DNA of 36,890 bases, from positions 1 to 36,890 of the forward strand of contig JAHAYQ010000207.1 of NCBI GenBank assembly GCA_018384465.1. The letters run 5' to 3'. The stretch's first letter is position 1; every line of letters begins with the position of its first letter. Positions 1 to 9,648 of this stretch are shown here, one piece after another. A program made the translations under genes and the position numbers. The notes beneath the pieces are model-generated. The model did no database searches and was not told the DNA's origin. It was given only the letters and a program-made list of their open reading frames with translations. The DNA comes from Myroides sp. GTDB lineage: Bacteria; Bacteroidota; Bacteroidia; Flavobacteriales; Flavobacteriaceae.

Positions 1-270
1 GATCTGAAGTTGACAAAAGATGGTAAGAAATTTATCCGCCGCGCCAGCAAATTCGAAGTGCCGATAGAGGTACACGACGAGGAAAACGAGATCATGGAAG
101 GCGCAGGTGCGACCTGTGCCGCAGCGGACGAAGTGCTGTTCTCCATCCTGAAAGACATCCGTCGCAAAGAGGCAAAGAAGAGCGATGTGCCGCCGTTCGT
201 CATTTTCCAAGACCCGAGTCTGGTATCAAACAAATACAATTATGGGAATCTAACCCTGTCGAGCATATAA
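1..270 (+). pseudogene. recQ: RecQ helicase C-terminal fragment, truncated
   Basis: The reading frame is open from the first base and encodes about 74 residues resembling the stretch before and into the HRDC domain of Bacteroidota RecQ (LTKDGKKFIRR near the start, then VPPFVIFQDPSL). RecQ is a 3'-5' DNA helicase of recombination and repair. Homology stops at DPSL (about base 222). The remaining 16 codons to the stop at 268-270 are unrelated sequence read in a wrong frame, so the HRDC domain is missing. The fragment is GC-rich, with many GCG, CGC and CTG codons, unlike the AT-rich DNA that follows. This suggests a recombination, insertion or assembly junction at 219-222. The upstream part lies outside the window. 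Confidence 0.6.
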
Positions 271-455
271 AAACATACAATTTATTAAAAAATCATTCTG
301 ATAAAATTCCAACTGGAATTTATCCAAGTTTTTTATTTACTAAAGAAGATATAGTTTCAATGGCTAATTTTGTAAAAATTGATGGTAATTATGATGTAAG
401 TGAAGAAGGGAGACAATTATCTGAAAAAGGGTTGATTTTTTTCAATATAAAATAG
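219..455 (+). pseudogene. C-terminal fragment of an unrecognised protein
   Basis: From the recQ breakpoint, a different frame is open for 78 codons (beginning SGIKQIQLWESNPV and ending GLIFFNIK) and stops with TAG at 453-455. It has no start codon of its own near the junction and is AT-rich, so it looks like the 3' end of a foreign gene joined to recQ. I do not recognise the family. The charged, mixed composition suggests a small soluble protein tail. It may be non-functional. Confidence 0.35.
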
Positions 456-490
456 TTTTACTTTCAAGATATTTCAAGAATATATCCAAT

Positions 491-527
491 ATAAAACAAA
501 AAACCCACACTTTTGCAAGTGTGGGTT
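491..527 (-). terminator. Intrinsic terminator downstream of tRNA-Arg
   Basis: A perfect 11-bp stem (502-512 with 517-527, arms AACCCACACTT and AAGTGTGGGTT) encloses a 4-nt loop. Read on the minus strand it is followed by a T-rich tract at 491-501. It sits 14 bases past the 3' end of the tRNA and would end that transcript. It could also stop rightward transcription from the left-edge fragments. Confidence 0.8.
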
Positions 528-540
528 AATTAAAGATCAG

Positions 541-614
541 TGATCCAGTCAGGATTCGAACCTGAGACCTACTGCTTAGAAGGCAGTTGCTCTATCCAGC
601 TGAGCTACTGGACC
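541..614 (-). tRNA. tRNA-Arg (anticodon TCT)
   Basis: On the minus strand the sequence begins GGTCCAGTAGCTCAG and folds into a full cloverleaf. The 7-bp acceptor stem (GGTCCAG with CTGGATC) has one G-T pair. The anticodon stem ACTGC/GCAGT carries the loop CTTCTAA, giving anticodon TCT, which reads AGA. The T-arm GGTTCGAATCC is canonical. The discriminator base is A, and CCA is not encoded. tRNA genes are common landing sites for mobile elements; here the two broken gene fragments lie on its 3' side. Confidence 0.95.
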
Positions 615-760
615 GATCCAAAACTTTCCATTACTAGAAATTTTGTCGGGGTGGCAGGACGAAAATCCTATCACTCAAATATCTATAAATCAATAAATTG
701 ACTTCTTTATTCAAGAACTACTCACCGTTTTACTCACATACAGTTTGTAATTCGATGGTG

Positions 761-791
761 CAAATATAGCCAACATAACCAAATGAGCAAT
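761..791 (-). promoter_or_regulatory. Bacteroidota-type promoter, probably for tRNA-Arg
   Basis: On the minus strand there is an exact -7 element, TATATTTG (761-768). Nineteen bases upstream is ATTG (788-791), a 3-of-4 match to the -33 TTTG element. The predicted start is near 754, about 140 bases before the mature tRNA, with no gene between. The assignment to the tRNA is inferred from position only. Confidence 0.45.
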
Positions 792-1221
792 ACATTTTGG
801 TGCTTTTTTTATTAAAAAAAACAGCTAAAACAAAGACAACTGATAATTTATCACTTAGTAAACAAAGCTTATTTAGTAACAATGATTATTCGGCCTTATT
901 TTGTGTTATTTCCCCTTAATCAGCGATAAATATATAATAAGTTATACCTTATTGGTTTCTTAATTGGTACCAAAAAACTATATAAATTCTTTCCACTGAG
1001 AACATGTGATATAAAAAGTGGATATTTGGTATCATTGACACATTTTGCAAATTCCAGTGATAAATAAAGCCGCTTCAGGCTGGTATTGCTGTGTGTGGCA
1101 AAGGTACTTCCATACATTTTAGGTTTTTGCTATTGTAACAAATATACCTAAAATATATCCCACGTAGCTATAGAACGGCGATTTTGAAAATACATCTGTA
1201 AATAAGTTAATATTTACTTAT
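792..1221. other. Gene-poor AT-rich spacer
   Basis: No convincing gene is visible. A 65-codon frame on the minus strand (920-1117, starting MYGSTFATHS) has no recognisable domain. A TATATTTG element at 1139-1146 (minus strand) lies just upstream of it but lacks a good -33 partner, so the frame could be a tiny expressed ORF or a remnant. The rest is low-complexity A/T sequence between the tRNA promoter and the defence-operon terminator. Confidence 0.4.
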
Positions 1222-1266
1222 AAATTAAAAACCAACACTACCAAAATAAGAATTTGGTAGTGTTGG
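1222..1266 (-). terminator. Terminator of the five-gene defence operon
   Basis: A perfect 14-bp stem (1232-1245 with 1253-1266, arms CCAACACTACCAAA and TTTGGTAGTGTTGG) has a 7-nt loop. On the minus strand it is followed by TTTTTAATTT. It lies 28 bases past the stop codon of the UvrD-like gene and marks the 3' end of that transcript. Confidence 0.85.
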
Positions 1267-1294
1267 AATCTATAATGAAATATAGTTCTCAATA

Positions 1295-3367
1295 TTAATT
1301 CAATATCCCTGATTTAATTCCAACTCCACTTATCGATAATTGTTGTATAGCTCTACTTGCCGCAACATAAAACAATGATTTTTCTGTTTTAAGGATCTGC
1401 GATTTTTCAATTTGGGATAAGCTAGCATAATCAAAAGGTAATCTAGGGAATGTCCGGTCATTTACATCAACAAGAAAAACATGTTTAAACTCCAATCCTT
1501 TTAGTCCATGAAAAGTAGCAATTCTAATTCCTTCATTTGTAGAATTTAGAAGATGTTTGTCTACATAAGGAATTCCGTTCTGATGAAGATAATTTCTAAA
1601 ATCATTAACGCTATCTCTTGTACGTGCTGCTATTACTATTTCATTGTAATGTACGCCGTCTTCTAAAAGCGATACAAGTTCTTCTTTAACAGCTGCAAGT
1701 TCTTCTTCTTTGGATGAAAAAAGCTTATATACTGGTTTTGGTCCATGGAAAAGCGATAGATAACCAGCTTTAGATTCCTCCTCACCATCAAAATCATCAT
1801 ATTTTTCATCTAAGATGACTGACATGGCTAAATTCTTTATCTCTTCTGTAGTGCGGTAATTAATACGCAAACGCTTGCTTCTTTTTCCCCTTATATTGAT
1901 TCCAGCTTTCGAAAAATTAATTTTACGATCATAGATATTCTGCAATGGGTCACCTACCAAAAATAAATCATTTTCTCCTTCTGAAGTCAATGATCGAATG
2001 AAAGTAAGTTCAACATTTGAAAAATCTTGTAATTCATCTACTATAACGTGAGAAAAAATATTTTTCCCATTTTCTTTTAAATAATTGGAAACCATATTAT
2101 AGATCTCTTCTTTATAATAGAGATTACTAGCTGATTTCTTAGTTAAAAACAATTCGATAAGCTTCCAAATTTCTAATCGCTGTTTTCGAGAAATTGCTTT
2201 TCCTCTGCCTATACGGCTTGCTTTTAGATATTCGGAACTTGTGTGTACATTTTGAATTAACACAACTTCTTCGAATTCTTCTTTCAAAAAAGTATCATCA
2301 AAAGAAGCTAAATTCTCTTCTAATACTTCCTCCCAAATCTCGTCTGGTTTTTTCACGGCATTCATACCAAACACTTTATCCGTAGGTTGTCTTATGTTAA
2401 ATTCTTGTGATAATTGAAATGCTAAAGCATCAATATTTAGAATTTTAAATTGTTGTGGTGGTATTTCTAAATCACCAGCCAAAGCAGATAAGCTTTCACT
2501 TAATTCCTTTGTGAATGTGGTAAATAAAATTGGCAATTCTGATGTTTTTTGCTCTGCTAAATATTTTAATCTATGCAATGCAGCCACCGTTTTTCCAGTA
2601 CCAGCACCACCTGATATTTTAACAGCCCCTTTAAAGTCACCATTTACAACAGCAGATTGCGAAGGATGCAAATAATATTTCCATTTATGTAATGATCCAC
2701 GAAGAGCTTCATTCAGAATTTCATCATTTGTAAACTCAATAAATGAACGAGCATTGTTCTTACTACCTAATGCATCGTCAATCTGCTTACCCTGTAAAAT
2801 ATCTGTTTTCAAACTTTCAATGGAAGCACCATCAAGTAGGTAAAAAAGGTTTTCAAAAGCATCTACAGGTAGGTAAACTTCTAATTTTTCTAATTCAACA
2901 ATATCATTTACCTTCAATACCGATGGCATTAATACTTCTGGGACACCAATAGCTATCAAATCATCCTGTGTATAAACATTCATAAATAAAGATGTGTCCA
3001 GTCTAGGTGCTTGTGAAGGCTCGATGGTAACGGTTTCGTCTACACTGAATACTTGGTAGGCTTGAGTTTGCTCATTCCAATCAATTACCTTGTTTTTTGC
3101 CCAATCCATTGCCTCATCGTGATTGTCAACCCAAACCAATAAATACAATTCACCGGGTGTAACTTCTTTTAAAATAGCACGGTATTTTTGATCCACTCTT
3201 GCAGTACGCAGCGATTGATCTTTGAATGTACTAATTGATTCGAGATTAAGTGCCGAACTTTTAGAATTGGTTCTGAATTTACTTATAAACTCAGTTATCT
3301 TACTTTGCGTTCCTTTATTGATATTTAAGAATGCATCCCAAAATTTGTCGTAAATAAATAACTTCAT
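1295..3367 (-). CDS. RelE/ParE-like domain fused to UvrD-type SF1 helicase
   Basis: This 690-residue protein has two parts. Residues 1-95 resemble the RelE/ParE toxin fold: basic RTARVDQKYRAIL near 54-66, then a strand and HDEAMDWA at 83-90, a common ending of that superfamily. From about 220 it is an SF1A helicase. Walker A is GGAGTGKT with Lys259. Motif II is VDELQD, motif III is VGDPLQNIYD, and later motifs include INYRTTEE, TFHGLKGLEFKHV and FYVAASRA. UvrD/Rep helicases unwind DNA 3'-5' using ATP. This is the last gene of the operon, and its ATG overlaps the preceding stop by 4 bp (ATGA), implying translational coupling. RelE toxins cleave mRNA on ribosomes, but whether this domain keeps activity cannot be told; it may be a nucleic-acid-binding module. 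Helicase assignment is firm; the RelE-like call is inferred from motifs. Confidence 0.85.
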   Translation of the reverse strand: MKLFIYDKFWDAFLNINKGTQSKITEFISKFRTNSKSSALNLESISTFKDQSLRTARVDQKYRAILKEVTPGELYLLVWVDNHDEAMDWAKNKVIDWNEQTQAYQVFSVDETVTIEPSQAPRLDTSLFMNVYTQDDLIAIGVPEVLMPSVLKVNDIVELEKLEVYLPVDAFENLFYLLDGASIESLKTDILQGKQIDDALGSKNNARSFIEFTNDEILNEALRGSLHKWKYYLHPSQSAVVNGDFKGAVKISGGAGTGKTVAALHRLKYLAEQKTSELPILFTTFTKELSESLSALAGDLEIPPQQFKILNIDALAFQLSQEFNIRQPTDKVFGMNAVKKPDEIWEEVLEENLASFDDTFLKEEFEEVVLIQNVHTSSEYLKASRIGRGKAISRKQRLEIWKLIELFLTKKSASNLYYKEEIYNMVSNYLKENGKNIFSHVIVDELQDFSNVELTFIRSLTSEGENDLFLVGDPLQNIYDRKINFSKAGINIRGKRSKRLRINYRTTEEIKNLAMSVILDEKYDDFDGEEESKAGYLSLFHGPKPVYKLFSSKEEELAAVKEELVSLLEDGVHYNEIVIAARTRDSVNDFRNYLHQNGIPYVDKHLLNSTNEGIRIATFHGLKGLEFKHVFLVDVNDRTFPRLPFDYASLSQIEKSQILKTEKSLFYVAASRAIQQLSISGVGIKSGILN

Positions 3368-6300
3368 AATTTAATCGTATTAATTTCTTCGGGTTTATAA
3401 ATCGTAAATCCTGCCTCCTGTAATATTTTTTCTGCCTCCTGTGAGCTTGGATTTATCGCTATTTTGATACTTTGTAAAATAAAATCAGCATCTGCCAATA
3501 CATTTCCATCATCATCTACCCACGAATCCAAAAAGTCAGCGTTTTCTTGATGAATCAGGTCTTTTGTAATGGCCTGATCAATTAATGAATGAAGATACGA
3601 ATCATACATCTCTAACACTTCCGATTTCCATTCTGCTGAACTTTCATTTTCTATCTGTTCATTATTTAATGCTGCAACATCAGAAGACTGGAATACATTA
3701 AACAAGCTCCAATAAAATTGCCATTGTGCTTTGTCTATATATTCAAATGAAGTGTTATTTGCAAGATGAATAATTTGCTGCTTGCCCATATTCACCCAAA
3801 TCTTCCATTCACCAAAAGAATAGGTATAATTATACTGGACAGGAACCAACGCATTGAAATCTTTTACTCTATTTTCTCGGATATAACTATCTTGTGTCAG
3901 TTTCTTTGCAACAATCAGATCGAGCTGTTCCGGATTAAAAGATGGTTCTAAGAATTTATTCGTCCAAGAGCCTAAATAATAAAACCATGATTTATTCCAA
4001 ATGGAAATTGGATGTGTCAAAGCTAATAAAATCCGATCAACATTATTCGATGCCAAAGCATAGTTTACCCTGTCTTCGACATTGATCGTCTGCAATAACT
4101 TTGTGTAATGTGGTAAGAAATCGCCTTTATACTTTTGGGCAATTTCATCCAATGCTAATTTATCACCTTCCAATTGCTTTTGAAATAGATTTAAATCTTC
4201 CCAGGTCAATGTCCAAGTCGTAAATTCAGGTTGGTCAACAATAGCTTTTCTAATATTAATATCACGTTCAAAAACATTGTGTTCTTCTGAGGCGTGATAC
4301 TGATAACCGTCCAAATAAACCGCTACTTTTTTAATGCGATCTTGATACTCCTGACCTTGATAGCGGTAACTTCCACATACAATTAAAAAGTCTGTTCTCG
4401 TACTATAGGCAATCCCATCTTTTGGTCCCAAAACGACTTGAGGTCGTATCCAATATACCGCATCAATATCATTTTTATTGATTTTTAATTCGTAAAAAAC
4501 AGTACCGCTTTCTCTTTTCTCTATAAGTGAATACCCCTCTTGATTCTCTGCATAAACAGACAATAATTTGATAAAACGTTCTTCCAATTCAGATTCTTCG
4601 ATCTTTCCTGAATTGGTAATAGAGGTCAATCCGTGGTTATTCTTTATCCATTCTTCTGTTTTATCAACTATTTTAGCAAACCATTTTTCCGCACGCTCTC
4701 TGCTTAGGTCTTCGCGATTGTATTGATTTCCATAACTGTAAATACACTTATAACATCCATCATGCCCCTCCAATTGACAAGAACAATCTCGTATAGCCTC
4801 ATAGCCTCGTTGAAGTAACAAAGTAAATTCTTGATGGTCGAATAATTGTTCCAGATATCCAGTACCTCCTGGGATTGTATCGAATAACAAAAGAAATCGG
4901 TCAAATTTATCTGTATGCTGATTAAATTCCCGATATGACTGAATATGGATATGTCCAGGATTTCCTTTAAAATATTTCTTCAATCCAAGCTCCAATCCAG
5001 CTTGAAACATTCGAACATCTGTTTCACTATTAAATTCCTGAACAGGTAAAACAATTTTCAAAACCTCAGTTTTCATTTCTCTGAAAAAGTAAACTTCTTC
5101 AAAAACACCGATATTACTTGGGTCGTATTGAACATCACGATGCTTACAGTAACCATAGTGAAATTCCCTTGCTTCTCTAACCAAATGTGTAGCTGAAATC
5201 GACTTACCACAATGTTTACAGGTGACGAAACCTCTTGTTAATGCTTCAGTATCATTTATTTTAATTTTACGAGCGTCACTACCATCACTCCGTCCATAAT
5301 TTATGGAAGTAATCGTGGCACTTCTCACATATTCAATACCAAATGGAATATCCTTTAACACCCAAGCTCCTGCGGATGTATTGTTATCAAGCAACACATG
5401 ATCGATGATTTGATACTGTGTTCTATCTCGATCGTCATTAGAATCACTCAAAGTTGCCTTTGCGGCATTATTGAATGATTTAACATTTGTCATCTTCACA
5501 AAAGCATGCACATTTGAAGACGAAGCCCAAGATAAATCGCCACATTTCGGACAATTTCCCGTTTTTGCCAAAGCAGCCAATTCAATGTGGTCACATTTTG
5601 AACAGAATCTTTTCTTGTGATAATTTTCCTGATCAGCCCAATCGAATGTATTAACCCCAGAAATTTCAAATCGATAACCTTGCGTATAAAAAAAGTTTTC
5701 TGGAGCCAATTCCTTAATCGCCTGAGAAGCTGAACGTACTAACTCGAAATCTTTGTTTGGATGAAGATTCGTGCTTTCTTCAACAGGTGAACTTAATACA
5801 TGCGCATTTAGCCGAACACCCGTTTCTGGAAAAGCATAATTAGGCAACACACCTACATTGGTGAAATGTTCTAAAATATTACGTGCGGAAATTGACTTTT
5901 TGATGCCGTTTAGATTTCGCTTTTCTTTTACATATTCATCGTATAAAGGATCTCCTTTAGCTAGATTGAGAGTTTTTACCTCATCGTCAATATCCTTTTT
6001 ACGCTTCTCAACATCGAATATCTCTGCTTTTATTTGTATAAACACATCCAATAGTTCACTGTAAAAACTGCCCGATTGCAAAGCATTTTGTATTGCTGGG
6101 AATATGTTTTCCTTGATTCGAACATCATATTGTTTCAGAAAGTTAGTAACCAACAAAAGCGAATGATCGGATATAAATTTTGATAAGCGATTGATAAAAA
6201 AATCAGCAGCAGTCAAATCTTTACTTTGCAACTTGAGATCCCTAACAAAAGTAGGAATCGTATTTTCATTAGGATTCTGAGAAGTCCAACTATCAAAACA

Positions 6301-9300
6301 ATAAGCCGTAAAATGTCTTCTCAAAATATCCTTCGCTTCCAAGTAACAACCGGGCGTATTTACCTCTCCAATCATCATTTCTAACGGATCGGTAAAATAA
6401 TATAAGTCGTGATTTTGATTTTTCGCAAAGTTTACAATCACGGCCGATCCGGAACTACGACCAGCACGTCCTACACGCTGTAAGAAATTTGATGGTAAGG
6501 GCGGAATACTGTTATTATAAGCCGTATTCAAATTCCCAATATCAATCCCCATTTCCAAAGTACTAGTCGCTACCAAAGCGTTCACAGAATTGAATTTAGG
6601 TCTTGTCTTAAAATCGACTTCCAGACGTTCTCTTATACTTCTTTCCAACAAACCGGTGTGTTCTTTCGCAAAAACACGAGGTGAACGCGTACGGTTATAA
6701 ACGTCCTTATAATAATTATTTTTTGGTTGCGAGGTCAATTGGTAATGCCCAATACAACGATAGCTTACACAACTGCCATTAGCAATCACATCTTCATCAT
6801 CATAGGTATATTGGGTGTCTTCACAGACATCACAATTGTAAACTTTAATATTCTTATGAACCCAAATTGCTTCGGGTGAAATGCCGTAATTCAGTTGGTC
6901 TCCAGAGGTAGCACAATTCAATATACCTACCGATAAAAGTGCCTGCGTCCACTGTTCGAAAAATTCATTCACAAAATCAACTGTAACGGCTGCTTGCGGA
7001 AAACTTTTCTGAAAATACGAATGAAACCAATTGGATGTCCTTGCTCTAGTTGTGTCCAATAAATTATCTCTCGATTGTTGGTTGGTCAACAATTTCGGAA
7101 AACGTGCACGAGGACCAAATTTTGGATTGAGAAAATGCCGACCATCCTTTTGCCAGTTCAAGTCCCATAGACTTAATCTATCATTTCTAAATTTTGAAAG
7201 GTAAGGATGATCAATCGCACCTCTGTTTCGAGCTCGATGCAAAATAAGATTAGTTAAGCGAATCGTGTTTTCTTTATTTATGCTACCACTAACATCATTA
7301 GCTGCAATCCACTCAGATAGTTGATTCCATGTGTTTTCTAATTTTTCTTTATCAAAATAAACAGATGATGCACCAGTTTTTTCCAGCGTACGACCAATTT
7401 TTGAATTAAATCCAAATTCAGAATAGATTTCCCAACGTACCCGCTCATCAAATTCTTTCAAAAAATGAGGAGCGTAATTTCTACCGACCAAATAATCTTT
7501 TGGGGAAGATTTACCAATATAATCTTTAGGATAAAAACGATAGAAATAAGCAGGTAATGATTCTTTTCCAGATTCATCTGCATGCTGTTTCCAATAATTG
7601 ATAAAAGTATCTGCCAACTCATCTAATCGAATAGCATCGTTTTGTTGATTAATTACTTTTTGTACCGAACCTCTCAACGCAAAACGATAATTTCGACCTT
7701 CTACAAAACCAGCTTGATGTGCTGCATCTTGAACAGAATTGGTAAAGGCTAAAACTTTTCGTCCATTATCGCTCGATTTATCTAAATCGGTTGCCAAAGT
7801 TTGACTGATCGCAATAGAGCTCAAGGTCGGAATTTTAGTACCTACTATAGCTACCGTTCCTGATGAATTACAACAAGGACATATTTCTTCTATTTTATTT
7901 TCCTTTAGTTTTCTTACAGCTTGGATTGCCAAACCGTCCTCATTATCATCTATAATTTTTAGTGTAATTGGATTGATTTTGATGGAAAGATTATCATCCG
8001 GTTGGTAACCTGTTGCTTGAAAATCTTCTAACCTCAATTCATCTTTCGGCAATATGAAATAGACATTCTTATTTCTGGAAAAGTATTTTTCGTAAACTTC
8101 ATTAATGTCTTTTGTAAAAGCATCACTGTTTTCTAATTTTACACCCAACCAACCCGAGTTATTACATTCTCTACAATACCACGGCGGTAAAGCAGCTAAT
8201 TCTTGATTGGCATCTACCTGATCACGGAAAGAAAATTTCGCTTTTTCTTCCAATGTGTATTGTACACCGCTCAATTCTCGTATCCAAAATTGGATTTGCA
8301 AATACATAAAAGGTGAGCGGGGATTGTCAATATCCTTTGCTTTAGAAATCAATGCCAATAATGATTCTAAAACACGTTCTTTAGGATTGTACTGATGCTC
8401 AACATCCCATTGTGGTAATTTCCTATACGATTCATTGGTAATAGAAAGTTCACGGATGATGTCCGTTATGGTTTTGATTCCAGTTCCTTTGTTTATCGTC
8501 ACCACCAAATCACGAACAATTTTTAGATGCAAAAGACCTTGTGCCAATTGGTTTGCATCTTGCTGCCAGAACTCGATATGCTTTTGTATAAAAGCCTCAA
8601 AGCCGTCATCTTCCTGATAGGTCAACTCTTTTAGCCTATTGGGCAGAGGAATAAAATCGTTGAGCAATTCTTCCTCACCAAAAAATTGATGAGGTGAGAT
8701 TCTATTTTCTGTGATAATTGCATCGGTTCCGATGGACTCCCCGAATATTTTTGTCGCATAATCTGCCAGTAACTCTGGTGCTTCGACTCCTGTACCAATA
8801 GTCGCCGATGTACCTACAGCACATAATTGATTAGCAGGCAGAGCCAGCTTTAATTTTAATCGACGAATCAGATTGGCAACATCCGTACCTTGCGCACCAT
8901 CGTAGGTGTGCAACTCATCCAAAACCAAAAATTGAAACAAAGAAGTGTCGTTGAAATTATGTATCCATAAACGATGGAAATTATGCTTCATCAAAGCATA
9001 ATCCAACATCTTGAAATTGGTTAATAGAATATCTGGTGGTGCATCCAAAATACTATCTCGATGTTCGATAATATGATCAGCTCCCATTATTTTAGGGAAT
9101 TGTCCTTTGGGACCATTCCCTTCTCCAATGAAAAGTCCCGCTCTGATTTTGCCTTTCAACCGAGGATCTTCGTCTATCATTTCTGCCAAACGTTTTGCCT
9201 GATCGGTAGCCAAAGCATTCATCGGATAAAGGATAATGACTTTAATACCCGGACGATGTTGATGCTGAAAGCAATAATCCAACATCGGATAAAGAAAAGC

Positions 9301-9630
9301 CTCCGTTTTTCCCGAACCTGTTCCGGTAGTAACAATTGTTGCTTCAGGAGATTTATTCTTTGTGGATAGTCGTGTCCAGGCTTTTACTTGATGGTCATAA
9401 GGCGGCCATGTTGGCTTTATGGTAAGCGGAATGGCGTCAATCTCTTCTGTCTTTGCTTTTACAAAACGGAGCTTTAACGACACAAATGGCCCTTTGAACA
9501 TCCCTTGCGTGGGATGATCTATAAAATCATCAAACGCATTTGCTACCTGCTTTTTCCTAAAGGTAAAAGTAGCTTGCAGATACGATTTGATCGATTCCCG
9601 TATTTCTATGGCTTGCTGTAAACTTAGCAT
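3364..9630 (-). CDS. Giant YprA-type DEAD/DEAH helicase with DUF1998 and nuclease-like C-terminus
   Basis: The protein has 2088 residues. The N-terminal half is an SF2 helicase: Walker A TGTGSGKT with Lys108, motif II DELH at 238-241, GTSATIG soon after, and motif VI QRVGRAGR at 1051-1058. Paired cysteines at 486/489 and 584/587 lie in an insertion between the helicase lobes. More CxxC pairs follow (for example 1343/1346). The DUF1998 (MZB) cysteine cluster is at C1616, C1618, C1626 and C1629. After it, TDFLIV (D1747) and VAVYLDG (D1774) with a later TWTLTW strand resemble a Vsr/PD-(D/E)XK nuclease fold; the usual catalytic Glu position appears to be Tyr, so activity is uncertain. Architecture and size match Druantia DruE, or DISARM DrmA and DrmB joined in one chain. 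It is 18 bp downstream of the methylase gene. A role as the translocating core of a phage-defence complex is inferred. Confidence 0.85.
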   Translation of the reverse strand: MLSLQQAIEIRESIKSYLQATFTFRKKQVANAFDDFIDHPTQGMFKGPFVSLKLRFVKAKTEEIDAIPLTIKPTWPPYDHQVKAWTRLSTKNKSPEATIVTTGTGSGKTEAFLYPMLDYCFQHQHRPGIKVIILYPMNALATDQAKRLAEMIDEDPRLKGKIRAGLFIGEGNGPKGQFPKIMGADHIIEHRDSILDAPPDILLTNFKMLDYALMKHNFHRLWIHNFNDTSLFQFLVLDELHTYDGAQGTDVANLIRRLKLKLALPANQLCAVGTSATIGTGVEAPELLADYATKIFGESIGTDAIITENRISPHQFFGEEELLNDFIPLPNRLKELTYQEDDGFEAFIQKHIEFWQQDANQLAQGLLHLKIVRDLVVTINKGTGIKTITDIIRELSITNESYRKLPQWDVEHQYNPKERVLESLLALISKAKDIDNPRSPFMYLQIQFWIRELSGVQYTLEEKAKFSFRDQVDANQELAALPPWYCRECNNSGWLGVKLENSDAFTKDINEVYEKYFSRNKNVYFILPKDELRLEDFQATGYQPDDNLSIKINPITLKIIDDNEDGLAIQAVRKLKENKIEEICPCCNSSGTVAIVGTKIPTLSSIAISQTLATDLDKSSDNGRKVLAFTNSVQDAAHQAGFVEGRNYRFALRGSVQKVINQQNDAIRLDELADTFINYWKQHADESGKESLPAYFYRFYPKDYIGKSSPKDYLVGRNYAPHFLKEFDERVRWEIYSEFGFNSKIGRTLEKTGASSVYFDKEKLENTWNQLSEWIAANDVSGSINKENTIRLTNLILHRARNRGAIDHPYLSKFRNDRLSLWDLNWQKDGRHFLNPKFGPRARFPKLLTNQQSRDNLLDTTRARTSNWFHSYFQKSFPQAAVTVDFVNEFFEQWTQALLSVGILNCATSGDQLNYGISPEAIWVHKNIKVYNCDVCEDTQYTYDDEDVIANGSCVSYRCIGHYQLTSQPKNNYYKDVYNRTRSPRVFAKEHTGLLERSIRERLEVDFKTRPKFNSVNALVATSTLEMGIDIGNLNTAYNNSIPPLPSNFLQRVGRAGRSSGSAVIVNFAKNQNHDLYYFTDPLEMMIGEVNTPGCYLEAKDILRRHFTAYCFDSWTSQNPNENTIPTFVRDLKLQSKDLTAADFFINRLSKFISDHSLLLVTNFLKQYDVRIKENIFPAIQNALQSGSFYSELLDVFIQIKAEIFDVEKRKKDIDDEVKTLNLAKGDPLYDEYVKEKRNLNGIKKSISARNILEHFTNVGVLPNYAFPETGVRLNAHVLSSPVEESTNLHPNKDFELVRSASQAIKELAPENFFYTQGYRFEISGVNTFDWADQENYHKKRFCSKCDHIELAALAKTGNCPKCGDLSWASSSNVHAFVKMTNVKSFNNAAKATLSDSNDDRDRTQYQIIDHVLLDNNTSAGAWVLKDIPFGIEYVRSATITSINYGRSDGSDARKIKINDTEALTRGFVTCKHCGKSISATHLVREAREFHYGYCKHRDVQYDPSNIGVFEEVYFFREMKTEVLKIVLPVQEFNSETDVRMFQAGLELGLKKYFKGNPGHIHIQSYREFNQHTDKFDRFLLLFDTIPGGTGYLEQLFDHQEFTLLLQRGYEAIRDCSCQLEGHDGCYKCIYSYGNQYNREDLSRERAEKWFAKIVDKTEEWIKNNHGLTSITNSGKIEESELEERFIKLLSVYAENQEGYSLIEKRESGTVFYELKINKNDIDAVYWIRPQVVLGPKDGIAYSTRTDFLIVCGSYRYQGQEYQDRIKKVAVYLDGYQYHASEEHNVFERDINIRKAIVDQPEFTTWTLTWEDLNLFQKQLEGDKLALDEIAQKYKGDFLPHYTKLLQTINVEDRVNYALASNNVDRILLALTHPISIWNKSWFYYLGSWTNKFLEPSFNPEQLDLIVAKKLTQDSYIRENRVKDFNALVPVQYNYTYSFGEWKIWVNMGKQQIIHLANNTSFEYIDKAQWQFYWSLFNVFQSSDVAALNNEQIENESSAEWKSEVLEMYDSYLHSLIDQAITKDLIHQENADFLDSWVDDDGNVLADADFILQSIKIAINPSSQEAEKILQEAGFTIYKPEEINTIKL

Positions 9631-9648
9631 CTATATTATTCTTTTTCT

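Noticed and set aside
650-740. Sequence near GGGTGGCAGGACG that looks a little like a tRNA T-arm end or an attachment-site remnant.
   Set aside because: It does not fold as a tRNA and no second copy was found in the window, so an att-site call is not supported.
920-1117. A 65-codon minus-strand frame with a TATATTTG element upstream.
   Set aside because: No recognisable domain, no good -33 element and no supporting neighbour, so it is described only within the spacer entry.
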